DNA of 64,000 bases, taken from positions 806,001 to 870,000 of the forward strand of contig NZ_JIAD01000001.1 of the NCBI RefSeq assembly GCF_000688015.1, in the 5' to 3' direction. Source of the stretch: Eubacterium sp. AB3007. Lineage in GTDB: Bacteria > Bacillota > Clostridia > Peptostreptococcales > Anaerovoracaceae. Under the pieces are notes generated by a model. It ran no database searches and was not told the origin of the DNA. It saw only the letters and a program-made list of their open reading frames with translations. Positions 20,663 to 27,899 of the stretch are shown here, one piece after another (position 1 is the stretch's first letter; every line of letters begins with the position of its first letter). Both the position numbers and the translations under genes were made by a program.

Positions 20663-21639
20663 CAGAATGTCGCCACCTCCGGAACCGCCGGCTCACAGGG
20701 GTTCACGGCGGTGCAGTACAGCACCGGGCCTGGCCCTTCCTCTGCGTAGACCGGATCCTCCTCTACCTTGATATCAGCGTAAATCTCCACCCACTGGCCG
20801 TTTTCGAAGGCAGCTGCCTCTTCTGTCCACCGAGCCACCAGACCGGCGAACTGGATATCCTCCACGCAGCAGGTCATCACGTGACGACCGAACACAAAAT
20901 GATCCATCGGGATATCTCCGCCATTAACAAGCCTGCCCCGAATATGGATCCTCTTCCCCTCGTACTTATCCTGACCCTCGTTGATATCCCGGTACCACTC
21001 TGCGTAATCATCGTCCTTCACGGTGATGATCGGCGCGTTGATGTCAAAGGGGAGCGGATCAGGGATAGCATCCATCTCCACATCATCCGGTCCGTACTCA
21101 TACAGGATCTGGCTCTTTCGGTTAGCCGCGCGGACAAGCTTATGAAGGCGCATCTTGGTGGATAGACCTTCCTTGAACACACCCTCCAGCACCTGCCGGT
21201 CACAGCGGTTGAACACCACAAGTTCCGCGCTCTTCAGTTTGTCATATACTAGCTGGCGCATGTTCTCGTTGTAGGTAAGGATCGTGGTGGCATCAGCGAA
21301 CATCATCTCCTGATAGGTCAACCACTCGTCCGGCATATAGCGGTAGAAATTGTCCAACTCCCACATGCCGTTATACTCCACGATGACTCTTTCTACCTTG
21401 TGTTTCTTCTGCAGACTGATCATCAACTCTGTGGTAAGATCTTCCTCTTCATCCACTGTCTCGATAAACACATTCTTCCCAAAGAACTTTTCTGGCTCGT
21501 ACTCCTCTTCCCCTTCTTCACAAAGCAACAGCAGCGTTCTCTCCCCGGCGTTGAAATCCGGGCCCTCCAACGCCTCCTGAATGAATTTTGTTTTCCCGGA
21601 CTCCAGAAAGCCGGTGAACAGATATACTGGTATTTCCAT
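20662..21639 (-). CDS. CobW-like GTPase fused to a DUF1980-like OB domain
   Basis: This is a 325-residue protein. The N-terminus has a CobW/G3E-type P-loop GFLESGKT, and later segments (LVVFNRCDR for G4-like NKxD) follow that fold, but the zinc-binding CxCC motif of CobW is absent. From about residue 225 the sequence (YEGKRIHIRGRLV, DHFVFGRHVMTCCVEDIQ, FAGLVARW) matches the C-terminal domain of the YcgQ/TIGR03943 family (DUF1980). It begins 14 bases after the His-rich CobW gene ends. A role in metal delivery is inferred from family and context. Confidence 0.8.
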   Translation of the reverse strand: MEIPVYLFTGFLESGKTKFIQEALEGPDFNAGERTLLLLCEEGEEEYEPEKFFGKNVFIETVDEEEDLTTELMISLQKKHKVERVIVEYNGMWELDNFYRYMPDEWLTYQEMMFADATTILTYNENMRQLVYDKLKSAELVVFNRCDRQVLEGVFKEGLSTKMRLHKLVRAANRKSQILYEYGPDDVEMDAIPDPLPFDINAPIITVKDDDYAEWYRDINEGQDKYEGKRIHIRGRLVNGGDIPMDHFVFGRHVMTCCVEDIQFAGLVARWTEEAAAFENGQWVEIYADIKVEEDPVYAEEGPGPVLYCTAVNPCEPAVPEVATF

Positions 21640-21653
21640 AATGTGTCTCCTTC

Positions 21654-22742
21654 TTATGCAAGATCGAACAGTTCCTGAATTCGTTCCTTGTCAATGCCTG
21701 CACCGATCACGCAGATCATGCCGGTGGTCGCCGCAGCGCCCTCGCGCACTTCCGGTTCGCCTGGTACGTAATCAAAGTGGATCCATCCACCATCCAGGTT
21801 TTCTACGATGCCCTTGGCACGCAGTACCTGGCCCACTTCCGCGATGTTGGAAAGACCCGTAAGGGCTGCCGTGATCTGTTCTTTGGTGTACTTGTGCGCG
21901 GTCTCACAGCCAAAATCCTCAAACACTTCATCTGCGTGGTGATGTCCATCGTGATGATGGTGATGATGACCGTGCTCTTCGTGATCATGGTCATGGTGTT
22001 CGTGGTCATCATGCTCATGGTCATGGTCGTGATGGTGGTCATGCTCATGCTCATGGTCGTGATGGTGCTCGTGCTCATGCTCTGCTGCATGAGCCGCCTC
22101 TTCCGCATAGGCTTCCTCCCGCAGATGATCAAGTTCTGCCGACAAGGTCTTCTTCTGCTCCATGATCTCCAGAATCTGGGCACCGGTCAGCTGATCCCAG
22201 GGGGTGGTCACGATAGAGGCCTGCTGATTGTGCTCCCGCAGCAGCGCCACACACTTGTCCAGTTTCTCCTGGGCGATACCGTCAGTATGGCTGAGGATGA
22301 TGGAACTGGCGTGCTCGATCTGATTGTTGAAGAATTCTCCAAAGTTCTTCATGTACATCTTGCACTTCTTGGCATCTACCACGGTGGTGAAACCATTCAA
22401 CTGGATCCGGTCATTCTGCAAATCCTGGACAGCGATGATCACGTCGCTGAGTTTGCCCACGCCGGAGGGTTCTATGAGGATCCTGTCCGGCTCGTACTGC
22501 TCGATCACCTGGTTCAGCGCCCGGCCAAAATCCCCGACCAGACTACAGCAGATACATCCTGCATCCATCTCGTTGATCTCGACGCCGGTGTCCTTCAGGA
22601 ATCCACCGTCTACGCCGATCTCGCCAAACTCGTTCTCGATGAGAACGATCTTCTCATCCCCGTAGGCTTCCTCGATGAGTTTCTTGATCAGTGTTGTCTT
22701 GCCTGCACCCAGAAAACCAGAAAAAATATCTACTTTTGCCAT
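21654..22742 (-). CDS. CobW/ZNG1-type metal chaperone GTPase with His-rich loop
   Basis: This is a 362-residue G3E GTPase. Walker A is GFLGAGKTTLI, the switch region is ENEFGEIGVDG, the metal motif is CICC near residue 62, and SHTD replaces NKxD. A loop of about 60 residues near positions 217-275 is almost entirely His, Asp and Glu and should bind zinc or another metal. A CobW C-terminal domain follows. Related proteins deliver zinc or cobalt to target enzymes. It lies between the 104-residue protein and the CobW-DUF1980 fusion. Confidence 0.92.
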   Translation of the reverse strand: MAKVDIFSGFLGAGKTTLIKKLIEEAYGDEKIVLIENEFGEIGVDGGFLKDTGVEINEMDAGCICCSLVGDFGRALNQVIEQYEPDRILIEPSGVGKLSDVIIAVQDLQNDRIQLNGFTTVVDAKKCKMYMKNFGEFFNNQIEHASSIILSHTDGIAQEKLDKCVALLREHNQQASIVTTPWDQLTGAQILEIMEQKKTLSAELDHLREEAYAEEAAHAAEHEHEHHHDHEHEHDHHHDHDHEHDDHEHHDHDHEEHGHHHHHHDGHHHADEVFEDFGCETAHKYTKEQITAALTGLSNIAEVGQVLRAKGIVENLDGGWIHFDYVPGEPEVREGAAATTGMICVIGAGIDKERIQELFDLA

Positions 22743-22763
22743 CTCTACTTCCTTTCCTGTTCT

Positions 22764-23078
22764 TCAGTAATACTTCTTCAAATGCTCCTGTACGATCGCC
22801 ATGGTCTCCTCCAGCCCGCCCACACAGGTCCAGTCGCTGGAGATATTGACCTTTACAAGCTGGTAAAGATAATCGCGGTAATAAGCCATGGCCGATTCTA
22901 ACAAGTCATGTCCCTGTGCTTTCAGCTGGTCGACATCTGTCCGACCATATTCCAGGGTGACCTTGCAGCGACGCCTGGTCGTGCCATCTTCCCGCCCTCT
23001 GGGGTAGTCCATAACGGCTACCTCCAAGTGGTTTCCAAAGGCGATTCCTGGCACCAGAAGCAGTTCCTTCTTATCCAT
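22764..23078 (-). CDS. Small uncharacterized protein in the CobW operon
   Basis: This is a 104-residue cytoplasmic protein I do not recognise. It has no signal peptide, membrane segment or Cys pair. It contains a basic patch (GTTRRRCKVTLEYGR) and a helical C-terminal half with YYRDYLYQLVKVNISS. AAGGAGG lies upstream, and its start overlaps the end of the DUF1836 gene by 8 bases. The tight spacing to CobW suggests a shared function in metal handling. Confidence 0.7.
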   Translation of the reverse strand: MDKKELLLVPGIAFGNHLEVAVMDYPRGREDGTTRRRCKVTLEYGRTDVDQLKAQGHDLLESAMAYYRDYLYQLVKVNISSDWTCVGGLEETMAIVQEHLKKYY

Positions 23079-23604
23079 CCTGCGCCTCCTTCTCTGCTGT
23101 GAGTTCTCGCAGAATGGTCTTGCAGGCCAGTGTCTGTGCGTAACCGGACACCGCCAGCCTGAGGGCCTGCTGTGTCAGTTCCTCACTGGTATGTTCTCCC
23201 GCAAGTTCTTCTGCCACCTTGCTGTACTCCTCGTCCAGCACGCTGGTGTAGTTCCTGTAGAATTCCTCCACATCCTGATGCGCCATCTGCTGTGCAAGCA
23301 AAGTACCGGTCTCTCCCACCGTAAGAACCTGCTTCAAGAGGCAGATGGCGGTTAGATAACCGATGTGCCTGCGGTCGTATTTCTTTCCGTTGGCACGGGG
23401 CAGCAGACCACTCTTGATGTAGTTGTTGATCATAGCGGAGGTGAGGGTCTCCTCGTCATCCAGATCCAGCCCGATGTGCTGTCTGGTCATATAGCAGATC
23501 ACCTGATCCATGTAGAGGTCGATATCCGGGATCGCAGACCAGTCCTGCGGCCGGCACGTCTGCAGTTTCTCTTTCAGATTATCAATACTATTCATAGATT
23601 TCAT
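23071..23604 (-). CDS. DUF1836 family protein, likely MerR-like regulator
   Basis: This 177-residue protein matches DUF1836: IPDIDLYMDQVICYM, then MINNYIKSGLLP and KKYDRRHIGYLTAICLLKQ, a helix-turn-helix layout like that of MerR proteins. The ATG at 23604 follows GGGAGG; a longer reading would begin upstream of the predicted transcript start. It is the first gene of the CobW operon and faces the SGNH hydrolase gene across a shared promoter region, so autoregulation is plausible. Confidence 0.83.
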   Translation of the reverse strand: MKSMNSIDNLKEKLQTCRPQDWSAIPDIDLYMDQVICYMTRQHIGLDLDDEETLTSAMINNYIKSGLLPRANGKKYDRRHIGYLTAICLLKQVLTVGETGTLLAQQMAHQDVEEFYRNYTSVLDEEYSKVAEELAGEHTSEELTQQALRLAVSGYAQTLACKTILRELTAEKEAQDG

Positions 23605-23622
23605 ATATCCTCCCACCCGACA

Positions 23623-23651
23623 AGTATACACCCAACTAAAAAGAATTGCAA
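23623..23651 (-). promoter_or_regulatory. Sigma-A promoter of the DUF1836-CobW operon
   Basis: The minus strand reads TTGCAA-N17-TATACT about 20 bases upstream of the DUF1836 start. Confidence 0.8.
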
Positions 23652-23658
23652 TTACTTA

Positions 23659-23687
23659 TTGACATTCGTCAAACCTCGTAATATAAT
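23659..23687 (+). promoter_or_regulatory. Perfect consensus promoter with palindrome over the -35 box
   Basis: TTGACA-N17-TATAAT is a full consensus sigma-A promoter for the SGNH hydrolase gene. The -35 box is half of a palindrome, TTGAC-ATTC-GTCAA (23659-23672). The divergent operon's -35 box ends 7 bases away, so a protein bound here could affect both. Confidence 0.85.
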
Positions 23688-23735
23688 TTTCAATATCATA
23701 TTACGGAATAATTTATATCTCTACAGGAGGTTGCG

Positions 23736-24416
23736 ATGATGAATATTACAGTTTTCGGAGATTCTATTGCCAGAGGAATCATCTACAACGAAAGAAAATC
23801 CCGCTATACCATCAGCCGGGATAGTTTTGTAGAAAGGATGCGCAAGCGGGGGATCCACCTGCGCAATTACTCACGCATGGGCTTCAGTAGCCTGAGGGGA
23901 AAGCAGACACTGGACAGACATCTCGCGGAGCTCTGTGATGCGGACTACACACTCCTGGAGTACGGAGGGAACGACTGCGACCTGAACTGGCAGGAGATCT
24001 CTGAGAACCCCTTCGCCCTCCACAAGGCGACGGTCAGCCTGGACAGGTTTCGCTCCGTCATTACATCCATGATCCAAACAGTACGCCAGGCAGGCAGTAC
24101 ACCGGTGCTGATGACACTGCCTCCTCTGGATTCGTCCAGATTCTTCCAATGGGTCTCCAGAGATCTGGACTGGGAAAGCATCTACGAGTTCCTTGACCGT
24201 GACCTGGACAACATCGGCACCTGGCACGACAATTACAGCCAGGTCCTGACCGAGGTGGCCGCAGATCAACACATCCCGCTCATCGATGTCCGAAGCGCTT
24301 TCCTGGAACAGGATGATTACCGGGAATTGCTTTGTGCCGATGGTATGCACCCTAACGAAAAAGGCCACCGGCTCATCGAAGAGCAGGTGGCGAAAACGCT
24401 TATCCCAACATATTGA
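23736..24416 (+). CDS. SGNH/GDSL-family hydrolase
   Basis: This is a 226-residue esterase/lipase-fold protein without a signal peptide. Block I is FGDSIARG with the catalytic Ser at residue 10. Block III is EYGGNDCDL with the oxyanion Asn, and block V is DGMHPNEKGH with catalytic Asp and His. The substrate is unknown; deacetylation of a sugar or acyl ester is usual for the family. The second ATG (23739) has slightly better spacing to AGGAGG. Its end overlaps the convergent DUF445 gene by 17 bases. Confidence 0.88.
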   Translation: MMNITVFGDSIARGIIYNERKSRYTISRDSFVERMRKRGIHLRNYSRMGFSSLRGKQTLDRHLAELCDADYTLLEYGGNDCDLNWQEISENPFALHKATVSLDRFRSVITSMIQTVRQAGSTPVLMTLPPLDSSRFFQWVSRDLDWESIYEFLDRDLDNIGTWHDNYSQVLTEVAADQHIPLIDVRSAFLEQDDYRELLCADGMHPNEKGHRLIEEQVAKTLIPTY

Positions 24417-25311
24417 TCAGTGTGTTCAGGCATCCCAGCACAAAGCCGATCAGCGCACCCAGATTGACGATGGCTCCCAGCTCCTTCCGGGCCACCTTCA
24501 GGACCAGTCGTTCCAGTTCTCTTGGATCCATGGCCCCCAGTTTCTCCCGGACGACCTTGGAGACATCGACGGTACGCAGGATCGCAGACAGTCGCTTTCG
24601 AATCACTACCTCGTAGGCGTTCACCACCATTTCACCGGGATCCTCACAGGTCTCCTGAAGCAGGGTGAACAGTTCCCCCATGGTCCTATACTGGAACTGG
24701 TCTAATTCCTGGTGAATCTTCACCTGGATGATGGCACTGCCCTGTTCCCGGACCCCCTGGTTGACACGTCTCTCGATGTTGCCCACCATGGAGTTGATGG
24801 CATCCTCGGTAATAAACTTGGCCCAGAAGGACTGCTCCTGTTTCTCGTGGATCGCCTTCCGCACCTGGGAAGCGACGACCGCTCCAAGGTTCATCTCTGT
24901 GATACGTTCTGTGATATAGGAAGAGGCCAGGTCCCCACCCCGCTCCAGCATGGTATCCAGGGTCTCATCCTCCATCAGATAGCGGGTGATGACCTCGCGG
25001 ACCTGGCGCTGGTCTCCTTGCTCCTTCTGGATGGTGTTCTCCACCTTGCGGCGGATCTTATCCTTGATTTCCGGGGACAGGAGGTTCGTTTCCATGGCAT
25101 CCTCCGTCAACAGGTTGTCCCCCACTGCGCTCCCGATAGATTCCGCGATCCGATTTCGGCTCCCTGGGATCATCCCAGGGGTGAAAGGAATCCTGCAACC
25201 AAATATATACTTTGGCTCGAAAGGTCGGAACAGCATCTTCACCGCAATGTAGTTCGTAAAGTATCCGATGATCGCCCCGATGATCGGGCCTGCTAACAAT
25301 GTCAAATCCAT
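24400..25311 (-). CDS. DUF445 family membrane protein
   Basis: This 303-residue protein belongs to DUF445 (YheB-like). It begins with a hydrophobic segment (LLAGPIIGAIIGYFTNYIAVKMLFRP), then a conserved loop FTPGMIPGSRNRIAESIG. A long helical region follows, and it ends with another hydrophobic stretch (GALIGFVLGCLNTLINMLG). The function is unknown. Its ATG shares one base with the recX stop (TAATG), so the two are coupled. Confidence 0.85.
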   Translation of the reverse strand: MDLTLLAGPIIGAIIGYFTNYIAVKMLFRPFEPKYIFGCRIPFTPGMIPGSRNRIAESIGSAVGDNLLTEDAMETNLLSPEIKDKIRRKVENTIQKEQGDQRQVREVITRYLMEDETLDTMLERGGDLASSYITERITEMNLGAVVASQVRKAIHEKQEQSFWAKFITEDAINSMVGNIERRVNQGVREQGSAIIQVKIHQELDQFQYRTMGELFTLLQETCEDPGEMVVNAYEVVIRKRLSAILRTVDVSKVVREKLGAMDPRELERLVLKVARKELGAIVNLGALIGFVLGCLNTLINMLG

Positions 25312-25781
25312 TACTTCATCTCTCCCAGAATCTCATAAATCAAACCGCTCCCGTATCCATAGCTGTGCAGTTTCCTGGCTACACGGCCACGGATCTTCTC
25401 CGGGATCTCATCCTCCATGGTCAGACCTGCCGCACGCAGGATCTTCTCTGCCTCTTGCCTGGCCATTTCGGTTTCGCTGACCTCCACACCTTTTTCCGCC
25501 AGGTAATCCTCGTAGGCGAATTCCATCACCTGACTGTCTACTCCTTTCTGGCGCAGCTCCGCAAAGATCCTGTTCCTGGCTTTGTGCCTGGCGTGAGCAT
25601 ATTCAAAATACATCCTGCAGTACCGGGCATCGTCCAGATAGCCGTCCTCCCGGAACTGGCGCAGGACCTCCTCCACCTCTCCTTCCAGATAGCCCTTGGC
25701 CAGAAGGTGCCGGCGGAGCTCTTCGACCGTCATATTGCGGGCTGCCAGTTTGGCGGCAGCCGCCTCCATCACACTTTTCAT
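25311..25781 (-). CDS. recX: Regulatory protein RecX
   Basis: RecX binds RecA filaments and limits recombination. The product is 156 residues, with the three-helix repeats typical of the family: ELRRHLLAKGYLEGEVEEVLRQ, YLDDARYCRMYFEYA and a third near the C-terminus ending in SYGYGSGLIYEIL. The start at 25781 overlaps the stop of the phosphopantetheinyl transferase gene as ATGA. Confidence 0.88.
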   Translation of the reverse strand: MKSVMEAAAAKLAARNMTVEELRRHLLAKGYLEGEVEEVLRQFREDGYLDDARYCRMYFEYAHARHKARNRIFAELRQKGVDSQVMEFAYEDYLAEKGVEVSETEMARQEAEKILRAAGLTMEDEIPEKIRGRVARKLHSYGYGSGLIYEILGEMK

Positions 25782-26323
25782 CCCAATACCCTCAGCTGAA
25801 TATCCGGGGCTTCCCCAGTACACACAGCACACATCATCTCCTCAGAGATATCGATCTCGGTAAACACATAGGAACGCCCCTTCCAGATACCGTTGTCCGC
25901 AAGAACGGAGGGCATATCCTCACCGAACAGCCCTTCTCCAGTCATCTTGCAGTAGGCTTCCTTGCGGACCCATATCCTGAAGAATGCCTCCTCACCACCG
26001 TCACGCACCGCCTGCGCCTCGTCCTCGTGAAAGAAACGCTTCGCGATCTTCTGGCAGTCGCAAGGTTTCACCTCCTGCAGATCCAATCCGCAGGGAGCAT
26101 CGGAAAACATGCACATCCACAGACTGCCGCTGTGGGTCAGGGAAAACTCGAGGGGTACATCCTGAAAGTACGGTTTCCCCTTCTCATCCCGAATGATCCT
26201 GGCGGCGACCTGATCAAAAGGTCTGGATAGCTCCAGGCAGTGCCTGGCTGCCGCCATGCGGATCATGGGAAAACCGGCATCCCCGGTAGCAAACTCACCA
26301 TCGTAAATGTAAATCACGTCCAT
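25778..26323 (-). CDS. 4'-phosphopantetheinyl transferase (Sfp type)
   Basis: This 181-residue enzyme is expected to load the phosphopantetheine arm of CoA onto a carrier protein. The Mg2+/CoA motifs are visible as CGLDLQEVKPC, where the usual D-x-E is D-L-Q, and RIWVRKEAYCKMTGEG (W-x2-KEA). The start follows AAGGAGGATCACG. No polyketide, NRPS or carrier protein gene is in the window, so its partner is unknown. It leads the recX-DUF445 operon. Confidence 0.85.
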   Translation of the reverse strand: MDVIYIYDGEFATGDAGFPMIRMAAARHCLELSRPFDQVAARIIRDEKGKPYFQDVPLEFSLTHSGSLWMCMFSDAPCGLDLQEVKPCDCQKIAKRFFHEDEAQAVRDGGEEAFFRIWVRKEAYCKMTGEGLFGEDMPSVLADNGIWKGRSYVFTEIDISEEMMCAVCTGEAPDIQLRVLG

Positions 26324-26340
26324 CGTGATCCTCCTTAAGC

Positions 26341-26371
26341 AAGAAAGGCTGCCGCATCTCTGCAGCAGCCT
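26341..26371 (-). terminator. Terminator-like hairpin after the TrpR-like gene
   Basis: AGGCTGC and GCAGCCT form a 7-bp stem on the minus strand, followed by TTCTTGCTT. The T run is short, so some read-through into the next gene is likely. Confidence 0.55.
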
Positions 26372-26379
26372 CGTTCTAT

Positions 26380-26679
26380 TCACTCCTTCTCAGCCAGTCT
26401 GTCGAGCACACGCTTGTATCCATCGGCACCATACACCAGGCACTTGTTGATTCTGCTGATGGTGGCGGTAGAGGCGCCCGTGATCTTCTCGATCTCGTTA
26501 TAGGTTTTCTTCTGAGAAAGTAATTTCGCCACCTGCAATCTCTGCGCGATCGCATAGATCTCGTTCACCGTGCAGATATCCTCGAAGAAACGGTAGCAAT
26601 CCTCTACATCCTTCAGGGTCAGGACAGCCTGGAACAGTTCGTCAATATCCTCTCTCTGATACTTGGAATCATATGCCAT
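26380..26679 (-). CDS. TrpR-like protein, YerC/YecD family
   Basis: This is a 99-residue DNA-binding protein. The sequence LSQKKTYNEIEKITGASTATISRINKCL is a Trp-repressor-like helix-turn-helix, and LKDVEDCYRFFEDICTVNEI is the family N-terminal helix pair. The operator and ligand are unknown; family members are usually not regulated by tryptophan. The start follows GGGAGGCGAAGGTT. Its promoter lies inside the end of the ctpA gene. Confidence 0.9.
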   Translation of the reverse strand: MAYDSKYQREDIDELFQAVLTLKDVEDCYRFFEDICTVNEIYAIAQRLQVAKLLSQKKTYNEIEKITGASTATISRINKCLVYGADGYKRVLDRLAEKE

Positions 26680-26708
26680 AACCTTCGCCTCCCTCTTTCA
26701 TCCACTAA

Positions 26709-26737
26709 AGTATATCACTATTTTCTATGAGCGTCAA
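26709..26737 (-). promoter_or_regulatory. Sigma-A promoter of the TrpR-like gene
   Basis: The minus strand reads TTGACG-N17-TATACT with TGA before the -10 box. It overlaps the last codons of the S41 protease gene. Confidence 0.78.
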
Positions 26738-27899
26738 CGAGAGACATGGCCTTTTTCAGCTGTGGATCCTCGGTGGCATCTTCCGGGAAGTCGACCTCGA
26801 CATCAGGCTTGACCCCCTTTCCGTTGATCCTGTGCCCTTTCGGCGAGAAATACTCTGCGGTGGTGAGCTTCAGGGCGGAACCGTCCTTGTACTTATACTC
26901 AGATTGAACCACGCCTTTTCCGTAAGTGGTGGTCCCCACCAGCTGTCCGGCATCGTTGTCCTTTACAGCGGCAGCCAAAAGCTCGGAAGCGCTGGCGGTG
27001 TTTTCGTTCACCAGGAGCACGCAGGGCAGTTGCAGCGCCCCTTCCTCGGAGTTATAGTTGGTGCGCTTGCCGTTTCGATCCTTGGTGAAGGCGATGGTGC
27101 ACTCCGGAAGCAGGATGTCAGCCACCTTCAGTCCCTGATCCATATAGCCGCCCCGATTGTTCCGAAGGTCGATGATCAGCCCCTTGGGATCTTCCTTCTT
27201 CAGCTTGTCGACGGCCTCCTGGAATTCCTTTCCGGTCTTCTCTCCAAAGGTGTCGATCCTGATGTAGGCGATGTTCCCCTTCAGCATGAGTCCATTGCAG
27301 GTGATTCCGCTGACGATTCCTCTGGTGACGGACACGGTCTTCTCCTTCCCTTTCCGCCGATAGGTGACCTTTACCTTCGTTCCGGATTTCCCGGACACAG
27401 CTTTCTTTACTTCCTTGGTAGTGTCGTAATGTTTGCCTTCGACGGCGGTGATCACATCGCCTGCCTTAAGCCCAGCCAGATCCGCCGGTCCATCTTCCTG
27501 CACCTGGGTGATCTGAACCTCTCCCCCTTCCTCGGCGATCATCACACCGATTCCATAGAAAGACGCGTTGACATAGTTGTCAAACTCCTGGGCTTCTCTG
27601 GCCGTGAAGTACTCGGAGTATGGATCCTTCAGGCTGCCCACCAGCCCTTTGTAGACCGCATCCATCTCCGTTTCCTCGGAGACCTTTTTCAGTCCTTCGT
27701 GATTGATCTTATATTGCATCGCGTAAAGCTTGGCATACTTATTGTTGATCTCTACCATCTGCTTGTACTTGCTCCCCTCGATCAGGCCCACGTTCTGCAC
27801 CTTGCAGAAGAGCAGGAAACCGCCTGTCATGGCGAGGACCGTGGTCACCACGGCAACCACGAGCAGCAGTATGAAATTCTTTTTTTTGATATGTATCAT
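26718..27899 (-). CDS. S41 family C-terminal processing protease
   Basis: This 393-residue serine protease acts outside the membrane. It has an N-terminal membrane anchor (residues 8-32) and a PDZ domain near residues 95-180 (GIGVMIAEEGGEVQITQV). The S41 catalytic core has the Ser in NENTASASELLAAAV and the Lys in TYGKGVVQ. The ATG at 27899 overlaps the recJ stop (ATGA). CtpB-like proteases next to ftsEX and an M23 peptidase are common in Firmicutes and are often linked with cell wall or spore processes. Confidence 0.92.
   Translation of the reverse strand: MIHIKKKNFILLLVVAVVTTVLAMTGGFLLFCKVQNVGLIEGSKYKQMVEINNKYAKLYAMQYKINHEGLKKVSEETEMDAVYKGLVGSLKDPYSEYFTAREAQEFDNYVNASFYGIGVMIAEEGGEVQITQVQEDGPADLAGLKAGDVITAVEGKHYDTTKEVKKAVSGKSGTKVKVTYRRKGKEKTVSVTRGIVSGITCNGLMLKGNIAYIRIDTFGEKTGKEFQEAVDKLKKEDPKGLIIDLRNNRGGYMDQGLKVADILLPECTIAFTKDRNGKRTNYNSEEGALQLPCVLLVNENTASASELLAAAVKDNDAGQLVGTTTYGKGVVQSEYKYKDGSALKLTTAEYFSPKGHRINGKGVKPDVEVDFPEDATEDPQLKKAMSLVDAHRK

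Noticed and set aside
21917..22095. CAT/GAT-rich stretch as a non-coding microsatellite
   Set aside because: It stays in frame within a CobW protein and matches the family's His-rich loop.
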